64,000 nt of DNA from Vreelandella songnenensis (GTDB taxonomy: Bacteria; Pseudomonadota; Gammaproteobacteria; Pseudomonadales; Halomonadaceae): the NCBI RefSeq assembly GCF_003002925.1, contig NZ_PVTK01000002.1:124001-188000 (forward strand), in the 5' to 3' direction. The stretch's first letter is position 1; the number at the start of each line of letters is the position of its first letter. Positions 9,316 to 20,060 of the stretch are shown piece by piece. The notes beneath the pieces were generated by a model. The model saw nothing but the letters and a program-made list of their open reading frames with translations, made no database searches and was not told the DNA's origin. The position numbers were made by a program, and so were the translations under genes.

Positions 9316-9906
9316 ATGAACCAGCCACTTCGTGACGATATGGATTTTCGAGCGTTTATCGGCGATGTGAAACCCTTGGCCCCCAGCAACCGTGCCAATG
9401 CCGAAAGCCATCGCAAACGTCCCTCCGAGGCACAGTTGGCTCGCCGTGAAAGCGCCCAGGAAGCCATTGACGAGCGCAATTTTCTATCCGATGACTTTGT
9501 GGATCTGCTGCCGCCCTTTGACCCGATCGAGTATCGGCGCGAAGGCATTCAGCAGGGGGTTGTCGATAAACTCAGACACGGCGGCTACAGCGTGCAGGCT
9601 CAGCTGCACCTTCTGCGCCGACCATTAGCCGAATGCCGCCGGATGGTATTCCCGTTTATTCAGGAGGCCTATGCCCACGATCTACGCTCAGTGATGATCG
9701 TTCACGGTAGAGGACGTGAGCTGGATAGCCCGGCCAACGTGCTGCGCTCCTACCTTGCCAAGTGGCTCAGCCAGTTCGAAGAGGTGCAGGCTTACGTGTC
9801 GGCCCAGCCGTCGGAAGGGGGGCTTGGTGCTACCTGGGTGATGCTGCGCAAGAGCGAGCGGGCGAAGGCCAACAACCGCGAGCGCCAGCAGAAAAGGCGC
9901 GGCTAG
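9316..9906 (+). CDS. smrA: Smr-domain DNA endonuclease SmrA (YdaL-like)
   Basis: A 196-residue protein with an N-terminal helical region and a C-terminal Smr domain (about 90-180). Motif 1 reads LHLLRRPLAECRR and motif 2 VHGRGRE, close to E. coli YdaL/SmrA, for which nicking endonuclease activity has been reported. The start has a ggaggag ribosome site. Followed by a bidirectional terminator, so probably a single-gene unit. The biological role of SmrA (recombination or repair) is not settled. Confidence 0.88.
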   Translation: MNQPLRDDMDFRAFIGDVKPLAPSNRANAESHRKRPSEAQLARRESAQEAIDERNFLSDDFVDLLPPFDPIEYRREGIQQGVVDKLRHGGYSVQAQLHLLRRPLAECRRMVFPFIQEAYAHDLRSVMIVHGRGRELDSPANVLRSYLAKWLSQFEEVQAYVSAQPSEGGLGATWVMLRKSERAKANNRERQQKRRG

Positions 9907-9925
9907 ACGGTAGCGCCAGAACAGC

Positions 9926-9953
9926 AAAAAGGGCAGCGCAAGCTGCCCTTTTT
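9926..9953. terminator. Bidirectional terminator, smrA / DUF934
   Basis: aaaaagggcagc - gcaa - gctgccctttt: a 7-bp GC stem extended by A:T pairs on both sides, giving a T-run for each strand, between convergent genes. Confidence 0.9.
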
Positions 9954-9976
9954 GCGTTTATCCCTGGCTGGTCAGC

Positions 9977-10531
9977 CTATTCGCTGGTCGCCAGGCGGCG
10001 CTCGAACAGCGCCTGACGCTCTTCGACATCCGTTTGATAGCGCACGCTGAACGAGTTGAGCAAACGCAGGGCATCGTCCGGGTGCTGGTCATCACGTAGT
10101 GCCATGGCGTTGAAGCCGCAGCGGCGCATGTAATCCAGCTGATCGACCAGTACGTCGCCTACCGCGCGTACTTCACCGGCATACCCAAAACGCTCACGCA
10201 GCAGGCGGGCAAGCGAGTAGCCGCGGCCGTCGGTAAAGCTGGGGAAATCGATGGCCACGGCGGGAAGAGGTGCAAGTGTTGCCGCAAGCGCGGAGGTCAG
10301 CTCGGTGTCGCTCAATAGCAGCGGCGCAAGCTCTTCATCCTGCTTGTTGGCCTGCCATAGCGGCAGCGGCACGAAAGCCGGGCGCTGTTCGGGCAGGGTG
10401 TCGGCATCGTAAGAAACGCACCAGGCGTTTTCCGCCGCCAGCTCGCCATCCAGCAACAGGTGATCGACATGCACCGGCGCGTTGGCCTGCGCTTCGTCTG
10501 TCGGGGTATCCACGTTATTTGGCATAGACAC
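9977..10531 (-). CDS. DUF934 protein, sulfite-reductase partner
   Basis: A 184-residue protein of the DUF934 family. It has no known catalytic motif but carries a conserved core around AIDFPSFTDGRGYSLARLLR (near 93-112). Its start overlaps the end of the sulfite reductase gene by about 17 bp (11 bp if the second Met at 10525 is used), a coupled arrangement. Such genes are widely found directly after single-subunit nitrite/sulfite reductases in proteobacteria, and a role in assimilatory sulfate reduction is inferred from this; it has been suggested to help electron delivery. Biochemistry is unknown. Confidence 0.85.
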   Translation of the reverse strand: MSMPNNVDTPTDEAQANAPVHVDHLLLDGELAAENAWCVSYDADTLPEQRPAFVPLPLWQANKQDEELAPLLLSDTELTSALAATLAPLPAVAIDFPSFTDGRGYSLARLLRERFGYAGEVRAVGDVLVDQLDYMRRCGFNAMALRDDQHPDDALRLLNSFSVRYQTDVEERQALFERRLATSE

Positions 10532-12170
10532 GCTCTTTAAAGGGTTTCAAACCAATCCGGCGGTAGGTATCCAGGAAGTGCTCATCTTCATGGCGTTCGG
10601 CGACATACACCTGCAGCACCTTTTCAACCACTTCAGGAACATCCTGACGGAAGAAAGACGGGCCCAGAATTTTACCCAGCGATACGTCATCGGTAGCGTT
10701 GCCGCCAATCGAGATCTGATAGAACTCTTCGCCTTTCTTGTCTACGCCCAGAATACCGATATGGCCTACATGGTGATGGCCACAGGCGTTCATGCAGCCC
10801 GAGATATTAAGATCCAGTGGCCCCAGGTCGTACAGGAAGTCCAGGTCCTCGAAGCGCTCCTGCAGCGCCTGAGCAATGGGGATCGACACCGCATTGGCAA
10901 GGCTGCAGTAGTCACCGCCCGGGCAGCAGATGATATCGTTGAGCGTGCCTACGGTCGGGTTGGCCATGCCCAGCGCTTCCAGCTCATTCCAGAGCGCTTG
11001 CATTTCATCGACCGGCACATCCGAGAGCACCAGGTTCTGCTCATGGGTCACACGCATTTCGCTGAAGCTGTAACGATCGGCCAGGTCTGCCACGGCATCC
11101 ATCTGGTCTGCGGTAACATCGCCCGGGGCGTGTTCGCGGCGCTTGAGCGACAGCGTCACCGCCTTGTAGCCTGGCACCTTGTGATCGGTAACGTTATTGG
11201 TGACAAACCGCGCGAAGCTGCGGTTTTCAGTGCGCAGACGCTCGAAATCAGCGATGGCGCTTTCCGCCACCGGGCGCCGCTCGGGCTCGGGGAAGTGGCG
11301 CTTGGCGGCATCCACCGCCGCCTGGTTCAACGTCTGCGGGCCATCCTTCAGGTGGGCCCACTCTTCGTCCACGCGGCGGCGGTACTCTTCGATACCCAGC
11401 GCCTTGACCAGAATCTTGATACGCGCCTTGAACTTGTTGTCCCGGCGGCCAAACTGGTTATACACGCGCACGCAGGCTTCAAGGTAGGTCAGCAGGTGTT
11501 GCCAGGGCAGGTCTTCACGTACCACTTCGGCAATCATCGGCGTACGGCCAAGGCCACCACCGGCGAGTACCTTGACGCGCAGCTCGCCTTCTTCGTTGCG
11601 CCACAGGCGCAGGCCGATGTCGTGAACCTGAATTGCTGCGCGGTCCTTGGCCGCGCCGGTCACGGCAATCTTGAACTTGCGTGGCAGGTAAGCGAATTCT
11701 GGATGCAGCGTCGACCACTGGCGAATCAGCTCGCACCAGGGGCGCGGGTCTTCCACTTCGTCGTTGGCAATACCGGCAAACTGGTCGCTGGTGGTATTGC
11801 GGATACAGTTGCCGCTGGTCTGAATGGCGTGCATCTGTACCTTGGCAAGCTCGGCCAGAATATCCGGCACGTCTTCCTGGGCTGGCCAGTTCAGCTGCAG
11901 GTTTTGCCGGGTGGTAAAGTGGCCGTAGCCGCGGTCGTAACGACGGGTAATATCCGCAAGCGAGCGAAGCTGATAGCTTGCCAGCATGCCGTAAGGAATG
12001 GCGATGCGCAGCATCGGCGCATGCCGCTGGATATACAGGCCGTTTTGCAGGCGCAGCGGACGGAACTCTTCTTCTCCCAGGCGTCCTGCCAGGTAGCGAT
12101 CCATCTGGTCGCGAAACTGGGCAACGCGCTCATCAACCAGCGTCTGGTCATGAATATCATAACGGTACAT
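10515..12170 (-). CDS. cysI: Nitrite/sulfite reductase, sirohaem and 4Fe-4S
   Basis: About 551 residues from ATG 12170 (ribosome site AGGA upstream; a farther ATG at 12203 gives a non-family extension). Reduces sulfite to sulfide with six electrons for cysteine synthesis. Cluster and sirohaem ligands are visible as CCPGGDYCSLAN (C-x5-C, near 420) and SGCMNACGHHHVGH (C-x3-C, near 465). Two ferredoxin-like half-domains repeat as usual. A DUF934 gene overlaps its end. No CysJ flavoprotein is nearby, fitting the ferredoxin-type reductase of many proteobacteria. Symbol given by function; it is not a close orthologue of enteric CysI. Confidence 0.9.
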   Translation of the reverse strand: MYRYDIHDQTLVDERVAQFRDQMDRYLAGRLGEEEFRPLRLQNGLYIQRHAPMLRIAIPYGMLASYQLRSLADITRRYDRGYGHFTTRQNLQLNWPAQEDVPDILAELAKVQMHAIQTSGNCIRNTTSDQFAGIANDEVEDPRPWCELIRQWSTLHPEFAYLPRKFKIAVTGAAKDRAAIQVHDIGLRLWRNEEGELRVKVLAGGGLGRTPMIAEVVREDLPWQHLLTYLEACVRVYNQFGRRDNKFKARIKILVKALGIEEYRRRVDEEWAHLKDGPQTLNQAAVDAAKRHFPEPERRPVAESAIADFERLRTENRSFARFVTNNVTDHKVPGYKAVTLSLKRREHAPGDVTADQMDAVADLADRYSFSEMRVTHEQNLVLSDVPVDEMQALWNELEALGMANPTVGTLNDIICCPGGDYCSLANAVSIPIAQALQERFEDLDFLYDLGPLDLNISGCMNACGHHHVGHIGILGVDKKGEEFYQISIGGNATDDVSLGKILGPSFFRQDVPEVVEKVLQVYVAERHEDEHFLDTYRRIGLKPFKERVYAK

Positions 12171-12246
12171 GTGGCACGATCCTGCTAAAAGCGAAATGGT
12201 CACGTCAGGGCGGACAATACGATAGTGTTACCTTAACGCGTGTCTC

Positions 12247-12265
12247 ATATTCTACAAAAGAATAT
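12247..12265. promoter_or_regulatory. AT-rich inverted repeat upstream of the sulfite reductase
   Basis: ATATTCT - acaaa - AGAATAT, 7-bp perfect arms with a 5-bp spacer, about 80 bp upstream of the cysI start and just past the MATE stop. Possibly an operator (for example for a CysB-type regulator) or part of the promoter; no T-tract makes it a poor terminator. Confidence 0.35.
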
Positions 12266-12283
12266 ATAATTATCTTTTTATCG

Positions 12284-13621
12284 TTAAACGGTATTTAAAG
12301 CGCCGGGCACAAGCCAGCGCTTTCGCTGCCATACCCACAGAAACCCTGCCGAATTGGCCAGGCGGTAGCATAGCTGCACGAGCCATACGCCAAGCAGCCC
12401 CTGCTGAAGGCCTATCCCCACCCACCAGGCAAGGGGTAAAAACAGCAGCCACTGCATGCCAAGACTCAACATCATCACCGTACGCTGCGCCCCAGCCCCC
12501 ATCAAGGCCTGGGCAAGCACCAAGGCGGCGGCATCCAGCACAATCATCACACCCGTAATCTGCAAGGGGAGCGTACCCAGCGCCACCAGCTCGGGGCTTG
12601 AAAAGAAGATGCTGAGGACATGCCCAGGCATCATCAGCATGGGTAGCGCTAAAAAGGTGAGCAGTGCGGCTGCCACACGCAGCGCGTCCAGCCCCCACCG
12701 GTGCGCGCCATGCTGATCATCACGTCCGAGCGCCTCACCGACCAGGCTCATGGCGGCAACGCCGACGCCAACCCCGGGCAGAATCAGCAGCAACGAAAGG
12801 TTGACCAGCACATGGCCCACCGCAACGCTCGCCGTGCCTAGACGGCTCAGCAGCCAGAAAAGCACCACGTAGCCTGCCGCAAAACATACCTGTTGCATTG
12901 AGTGCGGAAGGGCAAGGGCAAAGGTGGTACGCAGCGTAGCAAAAGAGGGCAGACTTGCCATGACGCCGGTATTACGCGCCGGCGTCATGCTCACCCACAG
13001 CCAGAGTGCAAGCCCCAGAAACATGGAAAGCGTGGTGCCTACCCCGGCGCCGTTGGCTCCCAGGCTGGGTAGCCCCGCGAGGCCGTAAATCAGCATGCTG
13101 CTGGCGGCCACGTTGAAGAGCTGCACGACAATGATGATGCGTAAATAGAGATGGGTCTGTTGACGGCCGTTCCAGTAGCCCCGAAAACACAGTGTCAGCG
13201 CGATGGCAGTCAGCGCCAGGATGCGCCAGCGAAAGTAGCCAGTGGCCACGCTCTGCACATCCGGCGTCTGAGTAATCAGACTCAGCAGGGCAGGCGCCTG
13301 CCACCAGGCCAGCAGCGATAACGGCAAGCCAACGGCTAACCCGATCATGGCCCCCGCTTGCAGCGGCTCGCTGACTTGTTGACTGCCGGCACCGACATGC
13401 TGGGAGGTTTGCGACTGCACGCTGGAAGAGAGCCCGAACACCAGCGCCGTCATCATGAACATGGCGTAACCGCCAACACCGACACCTGCCAGCGCCACCT
13501 GACCCAGATGGCCAACCAGCGCCGCGTCGATGAGATTAAGCATGCTCTGGGAGAGCATGCCCAGCATGATGGGTAGCGCCAGGCGTATTACCTTGCCATG
13601 GCGCTCGGCCAGTGATGCCAT
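12284..13621 (-). CDS. MATE-family multidrug/cation antiporter
   Basis: About 445 residues from ATG 13621, one base after the metH stop, so translationally coupled to metH. Twelve membrane segments in two repeated halves; early segment with LALPIMLGMLSQSMLNLIDA, typical of the family. MATE proteins export cationic drugs, dyes or metabolites using Na+ or H+. Linkage to metH in one transcript is clear by spacing but has no obvious functional meaning. A longer reading from 13675 would lie within metH and is rejected. Confidence 0.9.
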   Translation of the reverse strand: MASLAERHGKVIRLALPIMLGMLSQSMLNLIDAALVGHLGQVALAGVGVGGYAMFMMTALVFGLSSSVQSQTSQHVGAGSQQVSEPLQAGAMIGLAVGLPLSLLAWWQAPALLSLITQTPDVQSVATGYFRWRILALTAIALTLCFRGYWNGRQQTHLYLRIIIVVQLFNVAASSMLIYGLAGLPSLGANGAGVGTTLSMFLGLALWLWVSMTPARNTGVMASLPSFATLRTTFALALPHSMQQVCFAAGYVVLFWLLSRLGTASVAVGHVLVNLSLLLILPGVGVGVAAMSLVGEALGRDDQHGAHRWGLDALRVAAALLTFLALPMLMMPGHVLSIFFSSPELVALGTLPLQITGVMIVLDAAALVLAQALMGAGAQRTVMMLSLGMQWLLFLPLAWWVGIGLQQGLLGVWLVQLCYRLANSAGFLWVWQRKRWLVPGALNTV

Positions 13622-13622
13622 G

Positions 13623-16600
13623 TCAGCTTGGGTCGTAGGAGAGTACGGGCGATAGCCAACGCTCCATTTCCTCAAGCGGCATCTGCTTACGCTCGGCGAT
13701 AGCTTCTACCTGGTCACGGGTAATCTTGCCCGTCGAAAAGTACTTGGACTGCGGGTGGGCAAAGTACCAGCCCGCCACCGCCGCAGCCGGCCACATGGCG
13801 TAGCTTTCCGTCAGTGCAAGCCCGGTATTCTCCGTGGCGTTCAATAGCTTGAACAGGGTGCCTTTCTCGGTGTGATCCGGGCAGGCCGGGTAGCCCGGGG
13901 CCGGGCGAATACCCTGGTACTTTTCCGCAATCAGGGCATCGTTATCCAGCGTCTCTTCCGGAACGTAGCCCCAGAATTCCTTGCGCACACGTTCGTGAAT
14001 TCGTTCGGCAAAGGCCTCCGCCAGGCGGTCGGTCAGTGCCTGTACCAGAATGGCGTTGTAGTCATCGCCTGCTGCTTCGTACGCTTTAGCAAGTTCATCC
14101 ACGCCGTGGCCGGTGGTCACGGCAAACCCGCCAATCCAGTCGGCCTTGCCGCTCTCCTTGGGCGCAATGAAGTCCGCCAGGCTGTAGCAGATGCCGTCAC
14201 GGCCCTTGGTGGTCTGCTGACGAATATGATGAAGCCGTTCGACTACTTCGCTGCGGGATTCATCGGCGTATACTTCGATGACGTCATCATCCACGCTATT
14301 GGCAGGCCACAGGCCAATCACGCCGCGGGCCTGTACGCGCTTTTCATCCACCAGCTTTTTCAGCATGACCTTGGCATCGGCAAACAGGCTGCGTGCCGCT
14401 TCACCGACAATCTCGTCATCGAGAATCTTCGGGTATTTGCCAGCCAGCTGCCAGCTCATGAAGAAGGGTGTCCAGTCGATGCGCTCGATCAGCTCTTCAA
14501 GGTCATAGTCGTCAAAGGTCTTGAGGCCCGTGAAAGCGGGTTTTACCGGCGTCATGCTGTCCCAGTCGGTACGGAAACGGCGTTTGCGAGCCTGAGTGTA
14601 ATCCAGATCCGCCGCCTTGGGGCGACGTTTGGCGTTGCGCTCGCGGACCTTCTCGTACTCTTCGCGAATCTCCGCGACGTAGGCGGTTTTCAAATTCGGC
14701 GCCAGCAGGCGCCCGGCCACGCCGACCGCACGAGAAGCATCGGTCACGTAGATCACCGGGTGCTCGTACTGAGGTTCGATCTTGACCGCGGTGTGGGCTT
14801 TGGAGGTGGTCGCCCCGCCGATCAGCAGCGGCAGGTTCATGCCCCGGCGCTGCATCTCCTTGGCGACATGCACCATTTCATCCAGCGACGGGGTGATCAG
14901 CCCGGAAAGGCCGATGATGTCGGCATTGTGGTCGATGGCAGCCTGAAGAATCTTGTCGGCGGGTACCATCACGCCGAGGTCGATCACCTCGTAGTTGTTA
15001 CATTGCAGCACCACGCCAACGATGTTCTTGCCGATATCGTGAACGTCGCCCTTGACGGTGGCCATGACGATCTTGCCCTTGGCCTTGGTCTCTTCGCTCT
15101 TTTCCGCTTCGATAAACGGGATCAGATAGGCCACCGCCTGTTTCATGACGCGCGCTGACTTTACCACCTGAGGCAGGAACATCTTGCCTGCGCCAAACAG
15201 GTCGCCCACCACGTTCATGCCATCCATCAGCGGCCCTTCGATCACCTCGATCGGGCGCTCGGCCTGGGCTCGGGCCTCTTCGCTGTCATCCTCGATGTAG
15301 GCAGTAATGCCTTTGACCAGAGCGTGCTCGATACGCTTGTTGACCGGCCAGCTGCGCCACTCGAGATCCTCTTTCTTGGCCGCACCGCTGCCGTCGCCCT
15401 TGTACTTGTCGGCAATGTCCAGAAGTCGCTCGGTGCCGTCGCTGCGACGGTTGAGCACCACGTCCTCGACCGCTTCGCGAAGCTCACTGGGCAGGTCGTC
15501 ATAGACGGCCAGCTGGCCGGCGTTGACGATACCCATGGAAAGGCCGGCACGGATGGCGTGGTACAGGAACACCGAGTGAATCGCTTCGCGCACCGGGTTG
15601 TTGCCGCGAAACGAGAACGACACGTTGGAAACGCCGCCGGAGATCATGGCGTGGGGAAGGTTGTCGCGAATCCACTGGGTGGCTTCGATGAAATCCACCG
15701 CGTAGTTGTTGTGCTCGTCGATACCCGTGGCGATGGCGAAGATGTTCGGGTCGAAGATGATATCTTCCGGCGGGAAGCCGATATCGTCGACCAGCACGCG
15801 GTAGGCGCGCTCGCAGATTTCGGTCTTGCGGGCGAAGGTATCCGCCTGGCCCTCTTCGTCAAACGCCATGACCACGATGGCGGCACCGAAACGGCGGCAC
15901 TTGGTGGCCTGCTCGCGAAACGCGGCTTCACCCTCTTTCAACGAGATCGAGTTGACCACCGCCTTGCCCTGAACGCACTTCAGGCCCGCTTCGATGATCT
16001 CCCACTTGGAGGAGTCGATCATGATCGGCACGCGAGCGATATCCGGCTCGCCGGCAATCAGGTTGAGAAAGCGCACCATGGCTTCCTCGGACTCCAGCAT
16101 GCCCTCATCCATATTTATATCGATGACCTGGGCGCCGCTTTCCACCTGTTCGAGCGCCACTTCCAGCGCCGTGGTGAAATCCTCCTCCACGATCAGGCGC
16201 TTGAAGCGCGCCGAGCCCGTGACGTTGGTACGTTCCCCCACGTTGACGAACAGCGAGCTGCCGTCGATGTTGAAAGGCTCGAGTCCGGAGAGGCGGCACG
16301 CCGCGCTGCGCTCGGGGATCTGGCGGGGCGGCATGGTGCTGACGGCTTCAGCGATCGCCCGAATGTGTTCAGGCGTTGAGCCGCAGCAGCCGCCGATGAT
16401 ATTGACCAGGCCGCTTTGAGCAAATTCGCCAACGATGGCCGCCATCTCTTCCGGCGTCTGGTCGTACTCGCCAAACTCGTTGGGCAGGCCGGCGTTGGGG
16501 TGGGCGGAGACGAAGGTGTCTGCCTTGGTGGAAAGCTCTTCAAGGTATGGACGCAGCTCTTCGGCACCCAAGGCGCAGTTCAGGCCGACCGAGAGCGGCT

Positions 16601-17318
16601 GGGCGTGGCGCACCGAGTTCCAGAAGGCTTCGGTGGTCTGGCCCGAAAGCGTACGGCCCGAGGCGTCGGTGATCGTGCCGGAAATCATCACCGGCAGGCG
16701 CTTGCCGAGGTCTTCGAAAAGCTCTTCAAGGGCGTAGATGGCCGCCTTGGCGTTGAGCGTATCGAAGATCGTCTCGATCATGATCAGATCGGCGCCACCT
16801 TCGATCAGGGCGTTGGCCGCTTCGTAATAGTTCTCGCGCAGCTCATCGAAAGTGACGTTACGCTTGGCCGGATCATTGACATCGGGTGACAGCGATGCGG
16901 TACGCGAGGTGGGGCCCAGTACACCGGCGACATAGCGCGGCACGCCGGTTTCCCGAGCGACGGCGTCGCATACTTCCCGCGCCAGCCGCGCCGACTCGCG
17001 GTTAAGCTCCACCACGATCTCTTCCATGCCGTAGTCGGCCTGGGAAAGACGCGTGCTGTTGAACGTGTTGGTTTCAATGATATCGGCGCCGGCTTCCAGG
17101 TAATCGCGGTGAATGCGCGATACGACATCCGGGCAGGTCAGTGCCAGCAGGTCATTGTTACCCTTCAGGTCCGACGGCCAGTCGCTGAAGCGTTCGCTAC
17201 GAAAGTCTTCCTCGCTCAGCTCGGCATTTTGCAGCATGGTGCCCATTCCGCCATCCAGAATCAGGATACGTTGAGCAAGGCGTTGGGCGAGGGAGGCGTT
17301 CTGATCACTAGCGGCCAT
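13623..17318 (-). CDS. metH: Cobalamin-dependent methionine synthase
   Basis: A 1231-residue enzyme that transfers the methyl group of 5-methyl-THF to homocysteine. Domains in order: homocysteine-binding (about 1-345) with zinc ligands in [10 protein letters not shown] and [10 protein letters not shown]; pterin-binding (about 355-640); B12 cap and binding (about 650-900) with the His-on motif [12 protein letters not shown]-terminal activation domain (about 900-1231) that binds SAM, with [12 protein letters not shown]. Length is that of E. coli MetH. No cobalamin or SAM riboswitch was recognised upstream (17319-17579). First gene of metH-MATE. Confidence 0.97.
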   Translation of the reverse strand: MAASDQNASLAQRLAQRILILDGGMGTMLQNAELSEEDFRSERFSDWPSDLKGNNDLLALTCPDVVSRIHRDYLEAGADIIETNTFNSTRLSQADYGMEEIVVELNRESARLAREVCDAVARETGVPRYVAGVLGPTSRTASLSPDVNDPAKRNVTFDELRENYYEAANALIEGGADLIMIETIFDTLNAKAAIYALEELFEDLGKRLPVMISGTITDASGRTLSGQTTEAFWNSVRHAQPLSVGLNCALGAEELRPYLEELSTKADTFVSAHPNAGLPNEFGEYDQTPEEMAAIVGEFAQSGLVNIIGGCCGSTPEHIRAIAEAVSTMPPRQIPERSAACRLSGLEPFNIDGSSLFVNVGERTNVTGSARFKRLIVEEDFTTALEVALEQVESGAQVIDINMDEGMLESEEAMVRFLNLIAGEPDIARVPIMIDSSKWEIIEAGLKCVQGKAVVNSISLKEGEAAFREQATKCRRFGAAIVVMAFDEEGQADTFARKTEICERAYRVLVDDIGFPPEDIIFDPNIFAIATGIDEHNNYAVDFIEATQWIRDNLPHAMISGGVSNVSFSFRGNNPVREAIHSVFLYHAIRAGLSMGIVNAGQLAVYDDLPSELREAVEDVVLNRRSDGTERLLDIADKYKGDGSGAAKKEDLEWRSWPVNKRIEHALVKGITAYIEDDSEEARAQAERPIEVIEGPLMDGMNVVGDLFGAGKMFLPQVVKSARVMKQAVAYLIPFIEAEKSEETKAKGKIVMATVKGDVHDIGKNIVGVVLQCNNYEVIDLGVMVPADKILQAAIDHNADIIGLSGLITPSLDEMVHVAKEMQRRGMNLPLLIGGATTSKAHTAVKIEPQYEHPVIYVTDASRAVGVAGRLLAPNLKTAYVAEIREEYEKVRERNAKRRPKAADLDYTQARKRRFRTDWDSMTPVKPAFTGLKTFDDYDLEELIERIDWTPFFMSWQLAGKYPKILDDEIVGEAARSLFADAKVMLKKLVDEKRVQARGVIGLWPANSVDDDVIEVYADESRSEVVERLHHIRQQTTKGRDGICYSLADFIAPKESGKADWIGGFAVTTGHGVDELAKAYEAAGDDYNAILVQALTDRLAEAFAERIHERVRKEFWGYVPEETLDNDALIAEKYQGIRPAPGYPACPDHTEKGTLFKLLNATENTGLALTESYAMWPAAAVAGWYFAHPQSKYFSTGKITRDQVEAIAERKQMPLEEMERWLSPVLSYDPS

Positions 17319-17579
17319 AACGGGGGGTGTTCTCCAGCGTCTTAATCGAAAACGTTTTTATCGAAATAAGTGATCGATAAGGAATTTGGTCAATATGATA
17401 CCAAAGGCCGCCTGACACGGCAGCTACGAATACAGCCATTGAAGTTACCCAGTACTGGCCGCATTTTAAATAGCCTACTAAAACAGTCAGGATTGTGTCG
17501 GCGCGCGGTTTTGCTTACCATAGCGCTAAAATGACATGTGAAGTGGTACTGCCACCGTTCACGGGAGGAGGTTAGCCTC

Positions 17580-18185
17580 ATGACCACGACTATCGAAGCA
17601 CCTGGTATCGACATTACCGACAGCGCCCAAGGGTATCTTGCCGAGCTGCTTGAAAAGCAGAACGTTGAAGGCATTGCCGTGCGCATCTTTATTACCCAGC
17701 CGGGCACGCCCTATGCGGAAACCTGCCTGGCCTACTGCCGCCCCGGCGAGGAAGAGCCCGCTGACGTCAAGCTTGAGCTCGAGAAGATCAACGTGTTTCT
17801 GGACAAGAACAGCCTGGCGTTCTTGGAAGAAGCCGTGGTGGACTTCAACGCCGACCGCATGGGCGGGCAGCTGACGATCAAGGCGCCCAACGCCAAGATG
17901 CCCAAGGTGAATGCCGACAGCCCCTTGGAAGACCGTATCAATTACGTGCTGTACAGCGAGATCAACCCGGGGCTGGCGGCCCACGGCGGTGAAATCAAGC
18001 TGGTGGAGCTGACCGAACAGAAAATGGCCGTGCTGGCCTTCGGTGGTGGCTGCCAGGGCTGCGCGGCGGTAGATTTGACCCTGAAAGATGGCGTCGAGAA
18101 AACCCTGATGGAGCGTATCCCGGAGCTTGCCGGTATTCGCGATGTTACCGACCATACGGATACCACGAACGCTTACTACCGCTAA
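17580..18185 (+). CDS. nfuA: Fe-S biogenesis protein NfuA
   Basis: A 201-residue carrier with an N-terminal degenerate A-type domain (about 8-100) and a C-terminal Nfu domain (about 110-195) holding the cluster-binding [11 protein letters not shown] (C-x2-C). It delivers 4Fe-4S clusters to target enzymes, especially under oxidative or iron stress. ATG 17580 is chosen for the strong ggaggagg ribosome site; an upstream Met at 17538 gives an unlike extension. Followed by its own terminator. Confidence 0.95.
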   Translation: MTTTIEAPGIDITDSAQGYLAELLEKQNVEGIAVRIFITQPGTPYAETCLAYCRPGEEEPADVKLELEKINVFLDKNSLAFLEEAVVDFNADRMGGQLTIKAPNAKMPKVNADSPLEDRINYVLYSEINPGLAAHGGEIKLVELTEQKMAVLAFGGGCQGCAAVDLTLKDGVEKTLMERIPELAGIRDVTDHTDTTNAYYR

Positions 18186-18201
18186 GCGTCCAGCCTTCCA
18201 G

Positions 18202-18228
18202 AACCCAGCCTCGGCTGGGTTTTTTTTT
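18202..18228 (+). terminator. Terminator of nfuA
   Basis: acccagc - ctcg - gctgggt followed by nine or more Ts. Confidence 0.9.
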
Positions 18229-18376
18229 ATTTCGTTGAAACGATTTTCTAGTGCACTGGCGTAAAGCGTGCAACTATTTAAAGCTTACCAAGGGTTATAC
18301 AAACGCCGGGTAGTGATTAGATGCCGTGCTTTCCTGAGCGAGCAGCCTTTCACTCACGCCGAGCATAAAACAACGG

Positions 18377-20050
18377 ATGTTTTCCGCGTCGGGGGATACC
18401 ACTATTAATATAAAGCGCGCATTTTCCAATATTCATAAACCTATCTTCTTTGGCTCATTGGCCCTGCTGATTGCCGTCACCCTGCCATTGATCCTGTTTC
18501 CCGAAATGGGGCGGGTATGGGTAATGGTGGCTCAAGGCTTTGTCACCGATAACTTCGGCGTGCTGTACCAGGCCATGGGGATCGCATCGCTTGGGTTCAT
18601 GTTCTATATCATCTTCAGCGATATTGGTCAGATCAAGCTGGGTGATGCGGATTCCGAGCCCGAGTTCTCGCTGTTTTCCTGGGGTGCCATGCTGTTCGCC
18701 GCGGGTATCGGCGGGGCGGTGGTGTTCTGGGGTGTGGTCGAGTGGATGTACTACCTGCAAAGTCCGCCGTTTCATCTTGAACCGTTCTCGGAAGAAGCAA
18801 CCGCCTGGGCAGCTACCTACGGCATGTTCCACTGGGGGCCTATTGCGTGGTCGATCTATCTCGTGCCGGCGCTACCCATGGCGTATTTTCTTCATGTGCG
18901 TAAACACAAGGTGCTGCGTATCAGTGAGGCCATTCGCCCAGTGCTGGGTGAAAAGCTAGCCCGCAGCTGGCTGGGTAATATCATCGATGTGCTGTTCATC
19001 TTCGGTATGCTGGGGGGCGGGGCAACGTCGCTGGGTATTCTTGTGCCGCTGATCAACCAGGGCCTCGGCGACTTGTTTGACTTCACGCCCAATGCGGTCA
19101 GTCAGATTGGCGTGCTGGCAGGCACTACCGCGCTGTTCGCCATCAGCGCCTGGCGGGGACTCAAGGGCGGCATCGAGGTGCTATCGGATATCAACATGTA
19201 CCTGGGCCTGGGAATACTGCTGTTCGTTCTCACTGTGGGTCCTACCGTGTTCATTCTGGATACCGGCCTCAACTCCATTGGCCTGATGCTGAGTAACATC
19301 ATTCAGATGGCGACCTGGACCGAGCCGTTTGGCGCACTTGGCGGATTTGAAGAGACAGGCTTTGCCAAATCCTGGACGGTTTTCTACTGGGCGTGGTGGC
19401 TGGTATTTGCACCCACGGTAGGGCTTTTCATTGCGCGTATCTCCAAGGGACGTCGAATCAAGACCATGGTGGCGGGTTCGCTGTTTTTCGGCTCACTGGG
19501 CTGTGCGCTGTTTTTCATCATTCTGGGTAACTATGGCCTTTACCTTCAGCTAAGCGGCACGCTGGATGTCATTCAGATCATGAACGATCAGTCTGCCAAC
19601 GTGGCTTTCTACGCCGTACTGGGCCAGCTTCCGTTCTCCTGGCTGCTGACACTGGCCGTGGTGATTCTGCTGTCGATCTTTACCGCGACCACCTTTGATT
19701 CGATTGCCTATATCCTGTCTTCGGCAGCCGAAAAGAGCGTCAACAAGGAGCCGGCCCGCTGGCATCGCCTGTTCTGGGCCTTTACGCTCTCGTTTTTGCC
19801 CATGTCGCTGCTGTTTCTGGGAGGACTCGAAACGCTGCAGACGGCCAGTATCGTCAGCGGCGTACCGCTGCTGATCATTGCCGTGCTGCTGATGGTTTCG
19901 ATGGTGCGGGCGGCGCAATACGATCTGCGCTATCAACCCGATTATGAAGAGCCTGAAATCAATATCGAGGAGTTCCCGGAAAACGATCCCTGGACCGAAG
20001 AGGGGTCGTGGGAGGTCGCGGAAGACGAGCATCAACCAGACAGAACGTAA
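18377..20050 (+). CDS. BCCT-family osmolyte/quaternary ammonium transporter
   Basis: A 557-residue, 12-segment secondary transporter. The BCCT signature around segment 8 is visible as WTVFYWAWWLVFAPTVGLF (near 333-351), followed by ARISKGRRIKTM. The segment that in BetP/BetT reads SAGMGIG is AAGIGGAVVFWGVVEW here (near 108-123), so the usual glycine pattern is shifted and substrate or coupling ion cannot be read off. The acidic C-terminal tail (from about 520) is typical of osmosensing members. Uptake of betaine, choline or a related solute is likely and fits a halophile that also makes ectoine. Ribosome site before the ATG is weak. Confidence 0.9.
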   Translation: MFSASGDTTINIKRAFSNIHKPIFFGSLALLIAVTLPLILFPEMGRVWVMVAQGFVTDNFGVLYQAMGIASLGFMFYIIFSDIGQIKLGDADSEPEFSLFSWGAMLFAAGIGGAVVFWGVVEWMYYLQSPPFHLEPFSEEATAWAATYGMFHWGPIAWSIYLVPALPMAYFLHVRKHKVLRISEAIRPVLGEKLARSWLGNIIDVLFIFGMLGGGATSLGILVPLINQGLGDLFDFTPNAVSQIGVLAGTTALFAISAWRGLKGGIEVLSDINMYLGLGILLFVLTVGPTVFILDTGLNSIGLMLSNIIQMATWTEPFGALGGFEETGFAKSWTVFYWAWWLVFAPTVGLFIARISKGRRIKTMVAGSLFFGSLGCALFFIILGNYGLYLQLSGTLDVIQIMNDQSANVAFYAVLGQLPFSWLLTLAVVILLSIFTATTFDSIAYILSSAAEKSVNKEPARWHRLFWAFTLSFLPMSLLFLGGLETLQTASIVSGVPLLIIAVLLMVSMVRAAQYDLRYQPDYEEPEINIEEFPENDPWTEEGSWEVAEDEHQPDRT

Positions 20051-20060
20051 CGCACTAGGT

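Noticed and set aside
9590..9640. Missing LDLH motif in the Smr domain (reads LHLLR)
   Set aside because: As I recall the sequence, E. coli SmrA/YdaL has the equivalent LNLLR, so this is normal for the SmrA branch and not a lost active site.
10482..12188. A 568-codon reading frame on the plus strand opposite the sulfite reductase
   Set aside because: It is the antisense shadow of a GC-rich gene with full family match on the minus strand; no recognisable domain or ribosome site.
13872..16379. Long plus-strand frames of 428 and 351 codons opposite metH
   Set aside because: Shadows of metH, which has all expected domains; composition reflects codon bias of the real gene.
17319..17579. Possible cobalamin or SAM riboswitch upstream of metH
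   Set aside because: No B12-box-like core or SAM-type conserved helices were recognised on the minus strand; an Rfam search would settle it.
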